This document shows positions 1 through 11,064 of a stretch of 64,000 bases of DNA, piece after piece. The first letter of the stretch is position 1, and each line of letters opens with the position of its first letter. Under the pieces are notes generated by a model. That model did no database searches. It was given only the letters and a program-made list of their open reading frames with translations, and was not told the origin of the DNA. The position numbers and the translations under genes were made by a program. This DNA is from Endothia cerciana (lineage: Eukaryota; Ascomycota; Sordariomycetes; Diaporthales; Cryphonectriaceae). The stretch covers positions 205,245 through 269,244 of the forward strand of contig JALRMH010000052.1 in the NCBI GenBank assembly GCA_026119935.1, written 5' to 3'.

Positions 1-2440
1 GCTGCCGCCGCGTTCGGGGTTGCGGCGGATGGAGCGCAGGGCGATGTAGTTGGTGAGGGGCTCGAACTTGCGCTTCCAGGCGTAGCTGTACCAGACGGTG
101 CCCATGAGCAGTGGGAGAACGAGGGTGGCGGCGAAGAAGGCGAGCTGCAGCACGAGGTAGCCCGCCATGGTGATCTGGAAGACGACGAGCCCCAACACGA
201 TCCGGTAGCAGATGATCCGCCACGCGCCGCCCGTAGCATGCTGAGGTTGCTCCATCGCGTAGAGGAGCTGGTACTTGTAGGTGAAATAGCCCAGGACGAA
301 GTACACCACGCCGACGGCGAGGACGACGTAGCCCCTAGGTAGGACGGAATAGACGAGGCAGAGGATGAAGACCAAGAGTGCCGTGGGGAGGTAGAAGCCA
401 TAGCTGAACTTGGGCGGGATGACGATTTCTGCAAAGTCGCGAGGTGTCTTTGCGCCTAGACGGTTGATGGGGTAGAGGCTGACGGCGCCGAACTCAAGCA
501 GGCGGAAGGGGAAGAGGCCCAGCCCTTGCAACATGATGAAGTTAAGGTAGAAGACGTTGAGGTTCTGAATCTGTGCGGCGAGCTGCCGGGCAATGTAGGT
601 CGTATCGCGGAAGGAGCTCTTGAGGACGGTCCAGATCTTGGTGGCGGTACCGAAGACGGTGAAGACGAGGAAGATGTTGAAAAAGGTGAAAAAGAAGTTC
701 TTTGACACAATAGAGAGCTCGACCTCGCCTTGGGAAAGCATCCCTTGTTGGTTGGAGAGATAGTCGTATGCGAAGGGGACCGCGACGTTGAGCAGAGAGA
801 CGACGGCTGTGGGGAGGCCGGTCTGCACAAGGGCTTTGATGATCTCGTGGTCGTTGAGGAACTCTGCCAGGTCGGGGAACACCTTTCCGATGGTGCACAG
901 CGAGAGAAGACCGGCGAAAGTAGCGACGGGAACCAGCCAGATGACGGAAAGGATAGTGATGAAGATGGTGATAGCCCAGGAGCGCACACGCCGACTGTTG
1001 CGTGATGCGTACGTGTTGTGCCAGACCACATCGGTAGGTGCCGGTGCCTGCTTGGTGAGGAGCTGTCCTGGTCGCGGGTCGATGAGCGCCTGTGTGGCCA
1101 TCTGACAGGCGGCGATCGAGTCCATGGTCACGAATGCCTGATCCACCGGCACGTACTCCTTATTCCTCGCGGTTCTGATCTTGTCGTCGATCCTCCGCAG
1201 CTTCTCCTCGTAATAATCGATCGCGTCTGTCTTCTTGTACCGAATGCGTAGCAGGCCATACCAGATCCGGGTCTGTGGCCTCGGGCGGTCAATCCACAGG
1301 TGTGCTCCAGAATTGAGCAACCGGTCGGTCGTCTCGGCCTCCTCGTCCACGACCGCGTCCTCATCACCGTTGTCTGCCGCAGTCGCACTGCTGACCTGCT
1401 GGTGTCGCTCGTCGAGGCAGTCCTTGGCCTTCTGACCCAGATATACACTCCAGGTCTCCTCCAGCTTGCGCAGCACGCCCGCCCTCTTAGCGACGAGGTC
1501 GTCCAGCTCCCTCCAGTCACGACAGAGGGTGACGCTCTCGACGTTGCCGATCTCCAACCTCTCGACAAGCTCCTTAATCTTGTCCTCGGCGCGCAGCTCG
1601 ACGGGCATGCCGGAGAGCCTGAAGGTCCTGTCTGTGATGGTAGACTGTGTGCCGAGGTAGTCCTGGCGGATGCGGATGACGTTGAAGGTCTCCTTGTCGG
1701 TGAGGTGGATGGTCAAGAGGCTGAAGAAGTATGTGAAGACAAGGTAGGCCCAGAGAAAGCCCATGTCGTAGTTCCATGTGTTATCCCGATCCGGGTCGTC
1801 GGGGTCGGGGACGGGGAGGTCGGACTCGTCGGGGATATACCTGCGGTTGATGGGCTCGAGGACAACGGCGGCAAAGAAGAAGAGGACGGCGAACAGCTTG
1901 ATGGATAGCTTGAAGAAAGCGAGGAACTAGGGCAGGCCATCAGTTAGTACTCGTGCGTGTCTACCCGCGGAGGTACCTGTTCCGGAGGAGGCACATACCA
2001 CGAAGGCATCCAGGCCAGCCGATGCCAGGACCTGCTCCTCAGTTATCCTGTACAGCGCAGGCATCCACCCGAAGAAGCTGTCGGGGAGGGCGGGCAGCTG
2101 TATGGAGGTCAGCGTGAGCTGGCGTTTCCTGGCGGCGTAGAGGCTCTTCCATCGCGGCCGTAATATCTGCATTGCGAGGCACGACGCCAACCGTCAGCAT
2201 GTCTCTCCCATGTCTCCTTGTCGCCATGCCCCAGCCGGCCACCCGAGGAACGGGACCTACACAGAACGATAAGAATGCGGTCAGTCCCAGGGCCAGCGAG
2301 ATGACCAGCTGCACCTGAGTGTCCTTCTCGCCCGGCTGGACGAACTCGCTGCCATCGCCATCACAGCCCTTCTTCCCCCTGCCACCGTCGAGGATGTCCA
2401 TAGCCACGCCCAGGTCCATGCCCATGACTGCTTCTGACAT
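1..2440 (-). CDS. CSC1/OSCA-family (RSN1_7TM, DUF221) stress-gated cation channel, C-terminus beyond the window
   Basis: Three exons are read on the minus strand: 2440-2261, 2166-1999 and 1926 to the left edge, giving at least 758 residues. Introns are GT...AG and all joints are phase 0. The start is the ATG at 2440; a longer upstream frame has no ATG. The N-terminus has a first membrane segment followed by the family's basic LRPRWKSLYAARK stretch just after intron 1. Further membrane segments, a cytosolic loop with a TDAIDYYEEKL segment, and the channel core follow (for example AITIFITILSVIWLVPVATF, then the multi-span 7TM region). The family comprises osmotically or mechanically gated calcium-permeable channels (yeast Csc1, Rsn1, Phm7 and Spo75; plant OSCA), usually 800-1000 residues, so perhaps 100-250 residues lie outside. 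It is divergent from the dynamin gene. Which of several fungal paralogues it is cannot be decided. Confidence 0.9.
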
Positions 2441-3889
2441 CGAGGCCGCGGGGGTCAGTGGTGTCTCACGCGGCGGCAACGCGTATAGCCTCGACGACGA
2501 GTAAACATCAACACGACGACATCGGCAGCAACATTCCTCCAGCCTTCAGACATCCACTAGAACAACAAGAATGAGTCGTCGTCTGTCCGGCACCGAGCTG
2601 CTGCTTCCTGCAGCGATGCGGGTCCTGGCGATGACGTTTCAAGCAGCTGACATCCTGGTCCCTGCAGCGACAACCCCTGCACGTTGTTACATAATACCCG
2701 TATGGGGCTAGTTAACTTAAGGTTAACTTATGGGGGAACCTCTGGCTCGACCGCCACAGGTGCACAGCCATAGCACAGCCACCCAGATGTCACCAGCCGC
2801 GGGGCTCACCTCTCTTTTCACAAGGGTGACAAGGTTCGCGTCACGACGTGTTTGTCCTCTAGAGAAACAGGAACTCGGGGACAGCCTTGGCCCCGCCACG
2901 CCACGCCTCACAACACCTGCATCTTCCACGACCGATCACAGAGGATCTGCCAAGACCTGCCGTGGACGAGTCTGGCTGGCTCTAGAGATCCCGTCTTATG
3001 TGCAACGCAACACGCTTCGTCACCCGCGTGAGCCGTCCCTCATCCATTGGCACCTAGTCTCTGGGCATCTTCTAGCATGGCTTGCTGTGGCCGTGTGCCA
3101 TCGTGCTCTGCGGATAACACAAACATGCGGCATGATGACACCATGCCCTCAAGGAGATACCAAGCACAGGTCATCCAGGGAAGACTGGGCTGTTGGGACA
3201 TCCTCTGAGATCTATTGCAGGGTAGTCTCTTTGTAGGTAACCTCTCTTCCCATGCGACAGGCGACAGTTCACGCTCGGACCTGTGGACCCTCGGTACTGG
3301 CTCCGGTAACCTGGACTCGGTGGTTGGGTCTGCGAGGCTGGCCCCTGAGAGGCTGTTGTTGCATGTTGCCGCCCGAGGATGAGGGAGCCTGTGGGGGTGT
3401 GACACTAGTCCCCAGGCACAGCCCGCAAGGTGGCGACCTTGGACTCTTGCCCACGCCTGCTGATGACGACTGCGCGCACCACCTATCTGAAGCTATGTAG
3501 TAGAGTACTTTGCTCACACCCGCATTCACATGTAAGTGCTACATGGTACAAAGACTCGAGTGAGCAATGGTTTCGCCTCATCCAGTCATCCCGAATTCTC
3601 CGTCATTCGTCCTGGGCGGGTCCTCATATGCACTGCCCTCTCCAACCCAGCGGTCAAGCTTAAAGAGCAGACTACTTCTATACATCACTGTTCCTATGCA
3701 CCCAACCACGTGGCACTCTCTTCAGACGTCATAAAACCAATCCCTTTCCCCTCTGTGCTCGTCTTCTGTGCAAGTGGTACCACCCACCTTCTCCTTCTTC
3801 CTCGTCCTTCTCTCCTCCTCCACAGCCCTAGCCGTCGATACAAAAACCATCCCATTCCAGGTCATTGGGATATGGTATTGGTTGGCGAT
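2441..3889. other. Intergenic region between divergent genes
   Basis: About 1.45 kb separates the channel start (2440, minus) from the dynamin start (3890, plus). It must hold both promoters and 5' leaders. A pyrimidine-rich CT stretch (about 3785-3835) precedes the dynamin start, as is common in fungal 5' leaders. The open frames here lack conserved content and I do not call a gene. Confidence 0.5.
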
Positions 3890-6400
3890 ATGGACCACGG
3901 CCACTCTATAGACTCTGCGTTAGACACGCAGGGCCTTGCCGACGAGCAGCGCGGCCTCCTTGAGCTTATCGACAAGCTGCAGTTTGCCCAGCTCGACAAT
4001 GTCAAGCTGCCTCAGATCTGCGTCGTGGGCGATCAGTCCGCCGGCAAGAGCTCCGTTCTCGAGGCCATAACCGGCACGCCCTTCCCTCGGGATGCCGGCG
4101 CATGCACCAGGTTTGCGACCGAGATCCGGTTACGACGGGCAGCGGAGACCAGCCTGAAGGTCTCGATCATTCCGGACAAGAACCGGGACCTCAAGGCGCA
4201 GGAGGCACTGCGGAGTTTCGGTGGAAATGTCACCCAGGACATGTCTTTCGAGCACCTGATGCGCTATGCCGTCGATCTCATCGCACCAAAGAACATACCC
4301 GGCCGCTTCGCCGCCCGAGACATCCTTGTTGTCGAGAAGAGAGGGCCTGATCTGCCCCTGCTCACTCTGGTGGATCTGCCTGGTCTGGTCAAGAACGCCA
4401 ACAACGACCAGTCCCTCGACGATATCAAGACGATCGAGTCACTGTGCGACCGCTACATGAAGAGCTCCCGGACCGTCGTGCTTGCCGTTGTCGGCGGCAA
4501 TACGGACTACGTGCAAGCACCCATCCTCACCAAAGCACGCGCCTTCGACCCCACCGGCGCCCGCACCATCGGCGTCCTCACCAAGCCAGACCTGACCGAG
4601 TCCATTGGCCTCGAAGACAAGTTTATCGACCTTGTCAACAACAGGGACAAGGCCAACATATTCAGGCTGGGCTGGTATGTCCTGCTCAACCCAGGCCCCC
4701 GAGAGCCGGGCCAGCCCTGGCCCACGTCCCGCGAACGCAAGCAGCGCGAGGAGGAGTTCTTCGGCCGGGGCAAATGGCGCGCCTTGCCTTCCGAGATGTG
4801 CGGCGCCGACGCGCTGAAGGCCAAGCTCAGCGCGCAGCTCCAGCGGCACATCGGCCGGCACGTCAGGACCCTACGTCGGCAGATCCAGACGGCCCTGGAC
4901 GAGACGGATGCCGAACTGAAGAGCATGGGGGAGGGCCGCGACACGCCCGAGGAGATGCGGATAGAACTCGTAGAGCTCTTCAGCGCGTCCAAGGAGCTCA
5001 TCATTCCCGCCGTCTACGGCTTCTACAAGAACCCTCCCGGCAAGAACTTCTTCCGGTCGACGGCGGATCCGAGGGGCACCCCGGCGCAGAACCTGCGCGC
5101 GCGCGCCGCCGAGGAGAACGACATGTTCTCGCAGCGGATCAGGCAGCACGGGCGAAAATTTGGCTTCGCACCGGGCGCTTCGGACGCGAACGGCCCCGAG
5201 GCCAGCTCCGAGGCGCAGAAGCAGAACTACGTGCGGTCGGAGGTCCAGATGCTCCTCACGCAGATCCGCGGGTCCGAGTTCCCCGGCGACGCGAAGCCGC
5301 GTGCCGTGTACATGCTGTTCCAGAGCTACAGCGAGTACTGGCCCAAGCTGGCGCAGGAGCACAAGGACAACCTGGGCGTGGTGTGCAACGAGTTCCTGTC
5401 GGAGCTCATCGACTACGCCTGGCCGAGGCGGATGCGCGAGCCGCTCCGCCGGCACTTCCTGGACCCGCAGATGCGCGCCCTCATGGACAAGGCGCAGAGG
5501 GAGCTCGACCTGCTCACGCAGGACATGCACCTCGAGGTGCAGCCGTACGACCCGGAGTACGAGGAGAAGCTCCGGCGGTGGCAGCGGGACGCGACGGCGG
5601 AGGGGAAGACTTACAGCGAGGCGCAGGAGGTGCTGGAGAAGATGCTGATCTTCTACGAGCTCACGGCGAAGAGCTTCATCCGCAACGTGATCATGCAGGT
5701 CGTCGAGCGACATCTCCTGCAGGGGATGTATAGCGTCTTCGAGAGCGTCAAGTGCCTGAGCATGACGACCGAGGTCGTCGAGGCCATTGCCGCGGAGAAC
5801 AAGGAGACTAGAGAAAGACGGATGATGCTGAAGGGGCGCAAGAGGGCGATCGAGGACGCCAAGGATGTCTGTGCCGGGCTGGCGATGAGGAAGGAGCTGA
5901 GGATGTATGCGGACGAGGCGGTGTCGGAGGGTGAGACGTCCGAGGACGACGAGGCCCCGCCGAGACGAACTCCCAGCGCGCGGTCCCAGCAGGCGCCTGC
6001 TGTGAACGGCGCATCGGTGCCTGCGGCCCCGTCGAGACCACCGCCGAGGAAGCAGGCTCCCGCGCCGGTGACGAACGGCTATGCCGACGGTGTCGATGCC
6101 ATGCCTCTGTCCTCGCCGCCGAGGACAAAGACGACGCAGTACCAGCCGGAGGAGGACTTCTACAACACCTCGCCGCGGCCGACAGCCGCCCCGCCTTCAT
6201 TTGCGCCGCCGCCGCCGCCCCCCAGGCCGGAAAAGGTCAGCGTGGACGGCAGGAATGGTGATGCCGGGTATTACACGCATGACACAGACCGTGCAAACGG
6301 TCGGCCCTCGCTCGAGGAGTACGGGAGCTTCTCTTCAGTGAGCAGTCAACATGGCGGACCGAGGAGGGGCCAGATCAGGAAAATGTTGGGGAGGGCTTAG
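3890..6400 (+). CDS. Dynamin-family GTPase (Mx-like, with proline-rich tail)
   Basis: A single-exon gene of 836 residues from the ATG at 3890 (purine at -3, G at +4); an in-frame ATG at 3872 would add six residues. The GTPase domain is complete: P-loop GDQSAGKS (about 47-54), DLPG (162-165) and TKPD (231-234). A stalk/middle region and a GED-like region (about 500-680) follow. The last ~130 residues are acidic, then proline-rich. The architecture matches the fungal dynamin/Mx-like proteins rather than Vps1 or Dnm1; those remodel membranes by GTP-driven self-assembly. The proline-rich end could bind SH3 partners (inference). The frame stays open upstream of the ATG, but that stretch (3536-3889) reads like untranslated leader. 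Confidence 0.92.
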   Translation: MDHGHSIDSALDTQGLADEQRGLLELIDKLQFAQLDNVKLPQICVVGDQSAGKSSVLEAITGTPFPRDAGACTRFATEIRLRRAAETSLKVSIIPDKNRDLKAQEALRSFGGNVTQDMSFEHLMRYAVDLIAPKNIPGRFAARDILVVEKRGPDLPLLTLVDLPGLVKNANNDQSLDDIKTIESLCDRYMKSSRTVVLAVVGGNTDYVQAPILTKARAFDPTGARTIGVLTKPDLTESIGLEDKFIDLVNNRDKANIFRLGWYVLLNPGPREPGQPWPTSRERKQREEEFFGRGKWRALPSEMCGADALKAKLSAQLQRHIGRHVRTLRRQIQTALDETDAELKSMGEGRDTPEEMRIELVELFSASKELIIPAVYGFYKNPPGKNFFRSTADPRGTPAQNLRARAAEENDMFSQRIRQHGRKFGFAPGASDANGPEASSEAQKQNYVRSEVQMLLTQIRGSEFPGDAKPRAVYMLFQSYSEYWPKLAQEHKDNLGVVCNEFLSELIDYAWPRRMREPLRRHFLDPQMRALMDKAQRELDLLTQDMHLEVQPYDPEYEEKLRRWQRDATAEGKTYSEAQEVLEKMLIFYELTAKSFIRNVIMQVVERHLLQGMYSVFESVKCLSMTTEVVEAIAAENKETRERRMMLKGRKRAIEDAKDVCAGLAMRKELRMYADEAVSEGETSEDDEAPPRRTPSARSQQAPAVNGASVPAAPSRPPPRKQAPAPVTNGYADGVDAMPLSSPPRTKTTQYQPEEDFYNTSPRPTAAPPSFAPPPPPPRPEKVSVDGRNGDAGYYTHDTDRANGRPSLEEYGSFSSVSSQHGGPRRGQIRKMLGRA

Positions 6401-7640
6401 AAGGGGGCGGGGGAACCAAAGGGTCCTTGCCTCGGAGTTCAAGTGCAGATGGATGGTCATTCAGGATTATAGCGAAATAGATGTGCTCTTATCCTCGGGC
6501 TTGTAAATGCTCTTCTAGTCATTTTAATCCTTTCTCTTTCCATTTCCACGAGTCACTTGTATGGGCTCAAGAACCTGGCAAAGTAGCGTAACGAAGCACT
6601 AGTACAAACTACTCGCTCAAGGTGCGTTCGCACTGGGATGGATTTGCGGCATGAGTACATAACACGCATCGGGACTGAGAGTCTCATGAGAATTTGAATC
6701 AGAATGTTTTCTATCAATGGCACCGGGGCGCTGTGGTATTCCTCGGTCTGTGGTGTTTTGAATCATTACTGAGCCTCATGTAGCAGCAGACTTCAACATC
6801 GTGACGTCTCACAAGCCAAGCCCCCCCCCCCCCCCAAGACAAAAAGAAGACAAATGAAAGGGACCCTCCCTTCACCCCAGCCCTCATGTGACCCGAAACC
6901 CGCAAACCACTTGTCACTGATGTGACGGACCGCAGGATCACAAAGGTCAAGTCTGCCAACCTGGACAAGTCATTTGCAGGCCTTGCAACGAACAGACCTT
7001 CTTAGATCAGCCAGATTGGGTGTGATTAGTTGAGGCGATATCCCCCAGCCGTCTGTGCTTGGACTTGAATCGTTGTTCTTGCCCAAGCTCCTGTGAGCCT
7101 TCCATTTACACTCTTGTCCGCTCAAACATAACCGACCAGAATTGACAGGCAAGTATGAGGAAGACCAAGCGCTGGCTATTTCTAGCATGTAGGGGAGGTT
7201 CGCAGCGCTTTGTCTGATGGCGGCCTTGATTGGGCAGCCGAAGCGCGGCCTATAGTCAATCTGAGACACAGCCCCCTTCAGCCCCTGAGCATGCTTTAAC
7301 TTGAAGACCGTTCAACCGCCAACTATATAAACGAGCAAGTGGTTGTTTCGTCGCGCCGGCTGGTCTGGGCCTGGGCCTGGGAGTTACGTCCTGCACCACC
7401 TGGGAAAGGACGGCTCGTGGGTCATTGTCCGTTGCTGCCAGAAAGCAGCCGGAACGATAGCTTGCCAGGCTCGTCATCGCCAAATCTCGTCTTGATTCTC
7501 GTCAACATCCGCCCCCCCCCCCCCTATTCTCCTATTCTCCTTGTTTTCCCTAGTATCGCCGCCCCTCTCTTTGCGTGTGGCCGGCTCGCCACTCCGTCGT
7601 CTCATAACCGTACGGTCGTCACTCGTTGTATCCCAGGGCC
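6401..7640. other. Intergenic, no gene seen
   Basis: This is the 3' flank of the dynamin gene and the promoter/leader of the 7-TM gene. It holds a 15-nt C tract at 6821-6835, a C tract at about 7511-7524 and CT-rich leader sequence. No reading frame has recognisable protein content. Confidence 0.5.
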
Positions 7641-8660
7641 ATGGCATCACTCAATTGTTCATCACCTCCAGAGAAAGCCGCTACAAATGCTGGTGTCGCA
7701 GGCGTTGGCGTAAGTCACACCTCGGAGCCTGGACCGGAGCCTGGACGTTCCCCTATCTCCATTACCATCCCTCAGGAGGGGCTGAACTCTTCTTATGGTT
7801 TTGTGTTGAGTCTCTGGCTTACGAACAATCGCCTTTAGGTTATCCTCGGCTTCATCGTGCCCGCCACAGTCTCGATTGTTCTGGCCTTTTCCCTGATTAT
7901 ACAAGAATCCTTCATCCAGACTCAAAAGCCTGCTTTGGGCCTGATTCGCCGCAAAGTCCTCTTTGCCCTGTCCGACCAACAAATCGTCTATGGCATTGGG
8001 ATCCAGGCTATTGGCCTCGCCCAGATCACGACGCTCGTTCCCTACCACTTCTTCATTATATGGATGGTCTCCCTACTGTCGACTGCCGTCCATAACAGCA
8101 CCCTTCTCGTCCTCGTGTGTGACTTCCACTCCGACAGGGTTCTTCGCTGGCTTCGACAGTTCCTTATGCTCATTAACCTCGTGCTGGGCTGTGTCTTCGG
8201 TATCTGCATGCTCCAGGTCGTCCAGAAGGGCATGGCCACCTCTACAAACCCCACGGCCTGCGCCTGGGTAAATGGGGCCCCAGGAGATCCTCAGAAAGAA
8301 GAGAATCGTACGCTATCATTCGTTGGCACTATTGTTGTCATGGCGGCCAACTTCATCGTTTTCATCGCTGCGACCTGGTTCCTCCAATCCCGGAAGCAAG
8401 TCGCCTTCAAGTGGCTGCAACTGTCGGGTATCCTACTCATGACCGCCGTTGCTGTGGCTGCGACGGTCAGGGTCCTCATGTCGTCACAAGCTTTCGGTGA
8501 CCCGTCCACACCCCTTGCAGATGACGGAGAGAAGGCGTGGAGCTTCTCGACGTCGGTCACTCTGTTGATGTTGGGACTGCCCTTGATGACGGTGCTCGAG
8601 ATCTACAGGGGTGAGATCCGTGCGCAAAGGGCTTCTGGGTTTGAGAAGATAGAGGGGTAG
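7641..8660 (+). CDS. Seven-transmembrane integral membrane protein of unknown function
   Basis: Two exons, 7641-7709 and 7839-8660, give 296 residues. The start lies in a strong GCCATGG context. The intron begins GTAAGT and ends TTTAG. After a short, hydrophilic, presumably extracellular N-terminus there are seven hydrophobic spans, for example VILGFIVPATVSIVLAFSLI and FLMLINLVLGCVFGICMLQV. Short charged loops such as LRWLRQ separate them and the C-terminal tail is short. The topology resembles a receptor-like membrane protein, but there is no CFEM domain (so not a typical PTH11 receptor) and no rhodopsin retinal-lysine signature that I can place. Function is not assigned. Confidence 0.8.
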
Positions 8661-9922
8661 GACCCGTATTCTTTCGAGAAGGCCTGCCCGCTGGGCCCCA
8701 TGGAATACTGAACCCGGGGGGGGGGGGGGGATGAAGCGATCTTTCCCATACAAGCCTGGACACCGTTGGAATCGATTTGGAAACACCTGCTCTTACACGA
8801 CTCACACTACTTACCGCTCTTGATACCCCTTCTGCTCTGCTGCAGGATTCGAATGATGATGAAAGGGCAAATTGGCAGCGTCGACGCGGACGTTACTGAT
8901 AGCAACACCCTTCGCCGCCTTGCGGAGAATATTGGATACGAGGATGGGAAACTCTACTTGTGCAAACATTCCTGCCAGAGCGTCTCGAAAAGCATCAGCA
9001 TACGAAAGGCATTGTTCATCACTATCCTTCTACTTCAGAAGAGATTCATGCACCCGTCTAGGCACGTTATAAAACGGAATAAATCTGGTCATGCAAGATA
9101 GAATCCCAAATACCGTTTCCGAAATGCGGGTAAAAGAGGAGAAAGAAAAAAAAAGAAGAAAAATCTGCCTTCATCAGTCACACAACCATGCCCAGGGCTG
9201 TTGGAGGAGACCTGTCCTGGCTCCTGGCACTCGACTCGGCGTATGCGCGCAGCCTTCAATGGAATTCAGGTCGAAATGGTCAAGTCCACGGCAGCAGGTG
9301 ATGTGCAGCATTTTCAGAATTGAGATGATTTATGATCTACCATAGAGCATATGCGCAAGCCCTGTCTGGGCCAGCTCCCAACGGCCTCTGGAGGTTGCGG
9401 CAATGCCAATTCGCCTTGTCGGAACCTTCCAGTTCTCGCCACTCACCTCGGCAGATTCATTCAGTGTTTGGAGTCTGATTTCAGTGCGCCTCATCATCAG
9501 GCGGATATCCTGGACCACTGGTACAGTGGTTCGTATGGCAAGGCTGCCTTCCCCCTCCCTCCCTTTCTTTTCCTTCTTTCCTTTTTTTTTCTTCCTTTTC
9601 ACGAGGTGACGGTGAGGATATGCTTTGCTTCATGCCGCCCTTACTTTGCAAACAGCGAGCCTCGTATTGAGTGCAGGCGATGTGTGCAAGTGTAACAACC
9701 CCTGCTGACGAACCATCACCCAACTGCAGGCGGTGGCAGTGAGCAATGCCAGGGGATGGATGCAGAAGACACCACCGATATAAACTTGAAATTTCATATG
9801 TGGGCGAGACCTTGTGGAAGAACTTGAGTTGCTATCTCGGCTGCCTCAACTCGGGATATGGCATCAATACTCAGTCGTCAACACCGCAGAAAAAGGTCAC
9901 TGTTGGACAGCACAGCACTGGG

Positions 9923-10021
9923 ATGGACGCGGTGGAGGCAGACGGCTCGGGGAAGACGCTCTTGCAGGTCGCGTCCGAGAGGGGCGATGGGGAGATGGTA
10001 GAGGTGCTCAAGAGGTGGTAG
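9923..10021 (+). pseudogene. Possible ankyrin-repeat remnant
   Basis: A 32-codon open stretch ends in the pattern G-K-T-L-L-Q-V-A-S-E-R-G-D-G-E-M-V-E-V-L. That fits the helix-turn-helix consensus of an ankyrin repeat (G.T.L..A...G....V..L). No further repeats were found upstream in any frame, so this is at most the last repeat of a decayed or deleted gene. Chance similarity cannot be excluded. Confidence 0.25.
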
Positions 10022-10264
10022 CAGGGTCATGTGGCACGAGCGAAGGTTTGGTTGCTCGGCTGGGTCTCGTGGCTCCTCCATCTTGTCCCCCCGTCTGGCC
10101 TGGTTGTTTCTTTCGCACGGTGCGTCATGGTATGCTCTGGCCTGCGTAGCTTGTGTCCTTCCTTCACGGTGATGTGTCCCAGTATAATCAGTCCGCTGAC
10201 CGTCTGTTCATAGGACAGTCTGTTCCTTTCTTGTAAACTTCAGAAGGACTTACATAGGTCGGTA

Positions 10265-10639
10265 TCAGGGAAATACTTTTGCGAGAACCTTTGAACTATG
10301 CAGTAATACGAGCTCCATGTCTCCGCTCAAACGCGTCGACCTGCCTGGTATCAAAAAGAATATCTGGGGTATAAGAGCGACGACAACCAGCACTTGCCTT
10401 TGCCATAGTATGTTCTGTGGGTACTCCGCCAGTCTGGATTTAGGTTCTGGATATAGGTCGCATACTTGAGGCATCCCAGACGAAGTAAACATATCGTCCC
10501 ACGTCGGTAGATATGCGTGGCCTCGCTCGGCGAGTCCGTGCGGCGTCTCCTCAGCATGAGACTCAGAGATCGAGAGGACGAAGGCCAGAATGAACCCGGA
10601 GTATGAAGTAACATCAAGACCGAGGCCCGCTGCTGAGGG
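10265..10639 (-). other. Unassigned open frame, possible exon
   Basis: A minus-strand frame stays open for about 125 codons with no stop from 10639 to 10265. It starts with a hydrophobic stretch (GFILAFVLSIS) followed by a soluble, coding-like segment (RGHAYLPTWDDMF). No ATG lies at its upstream end, so it would need an upstream exon. I do not recognise the family and give it low weight. Confidence 0.2.
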
Positions 10640-11064
10640 TCATCTTATCTCCTGCGAGATGCTCTGCAATCAATGTATATCCATCCGTGTCAGTCTTGCT
10701 GTTCCTGTCACATCGTGACTTGTGTTGGTTGAGATAGCAGGTAGATCATACATAAGTACACGCCATAGTATTACTACTAGTAGGTATTATGTGGGGTCCA
10801 GCGCGGGGCCGCCGTACAAGGGGTCCAGCGCTACCTTACAGCGGCTTGCTGACCCCTGACAACGTCACTTTGACTCGTCGCCCATCGCTAACGAAAGTTG
10901 CGGCCATCACGTTACGTTCTCTATACCGTAGACACAACACCACCAACTCCCGATTACACCAAGGAGCCAGCCTGGGATTGCTGAGCTGGCCCTGCATCTA
11001 CGGCCGCACCACATCCAGGCTGACCCCCCTGACGATGTGACTGGGTCGATCATAGCTGTTCACC

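Larger units (their letters stand above)
8661..11064. other. Intergenic, 2.4 kb, mostly without recognisable genes
   Basis: It contains a 15-nt G tract (8716-8730), a CT/T-rich stretch at about 9546-9600, a short ankyrin-like fragment (listed separately) and an open minus-strand frame at 10265-10639 that I cannot assign. The last several hundred bases are the likely promoter and leader of the TRAPPC10 gene. Confidence 0.45.
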
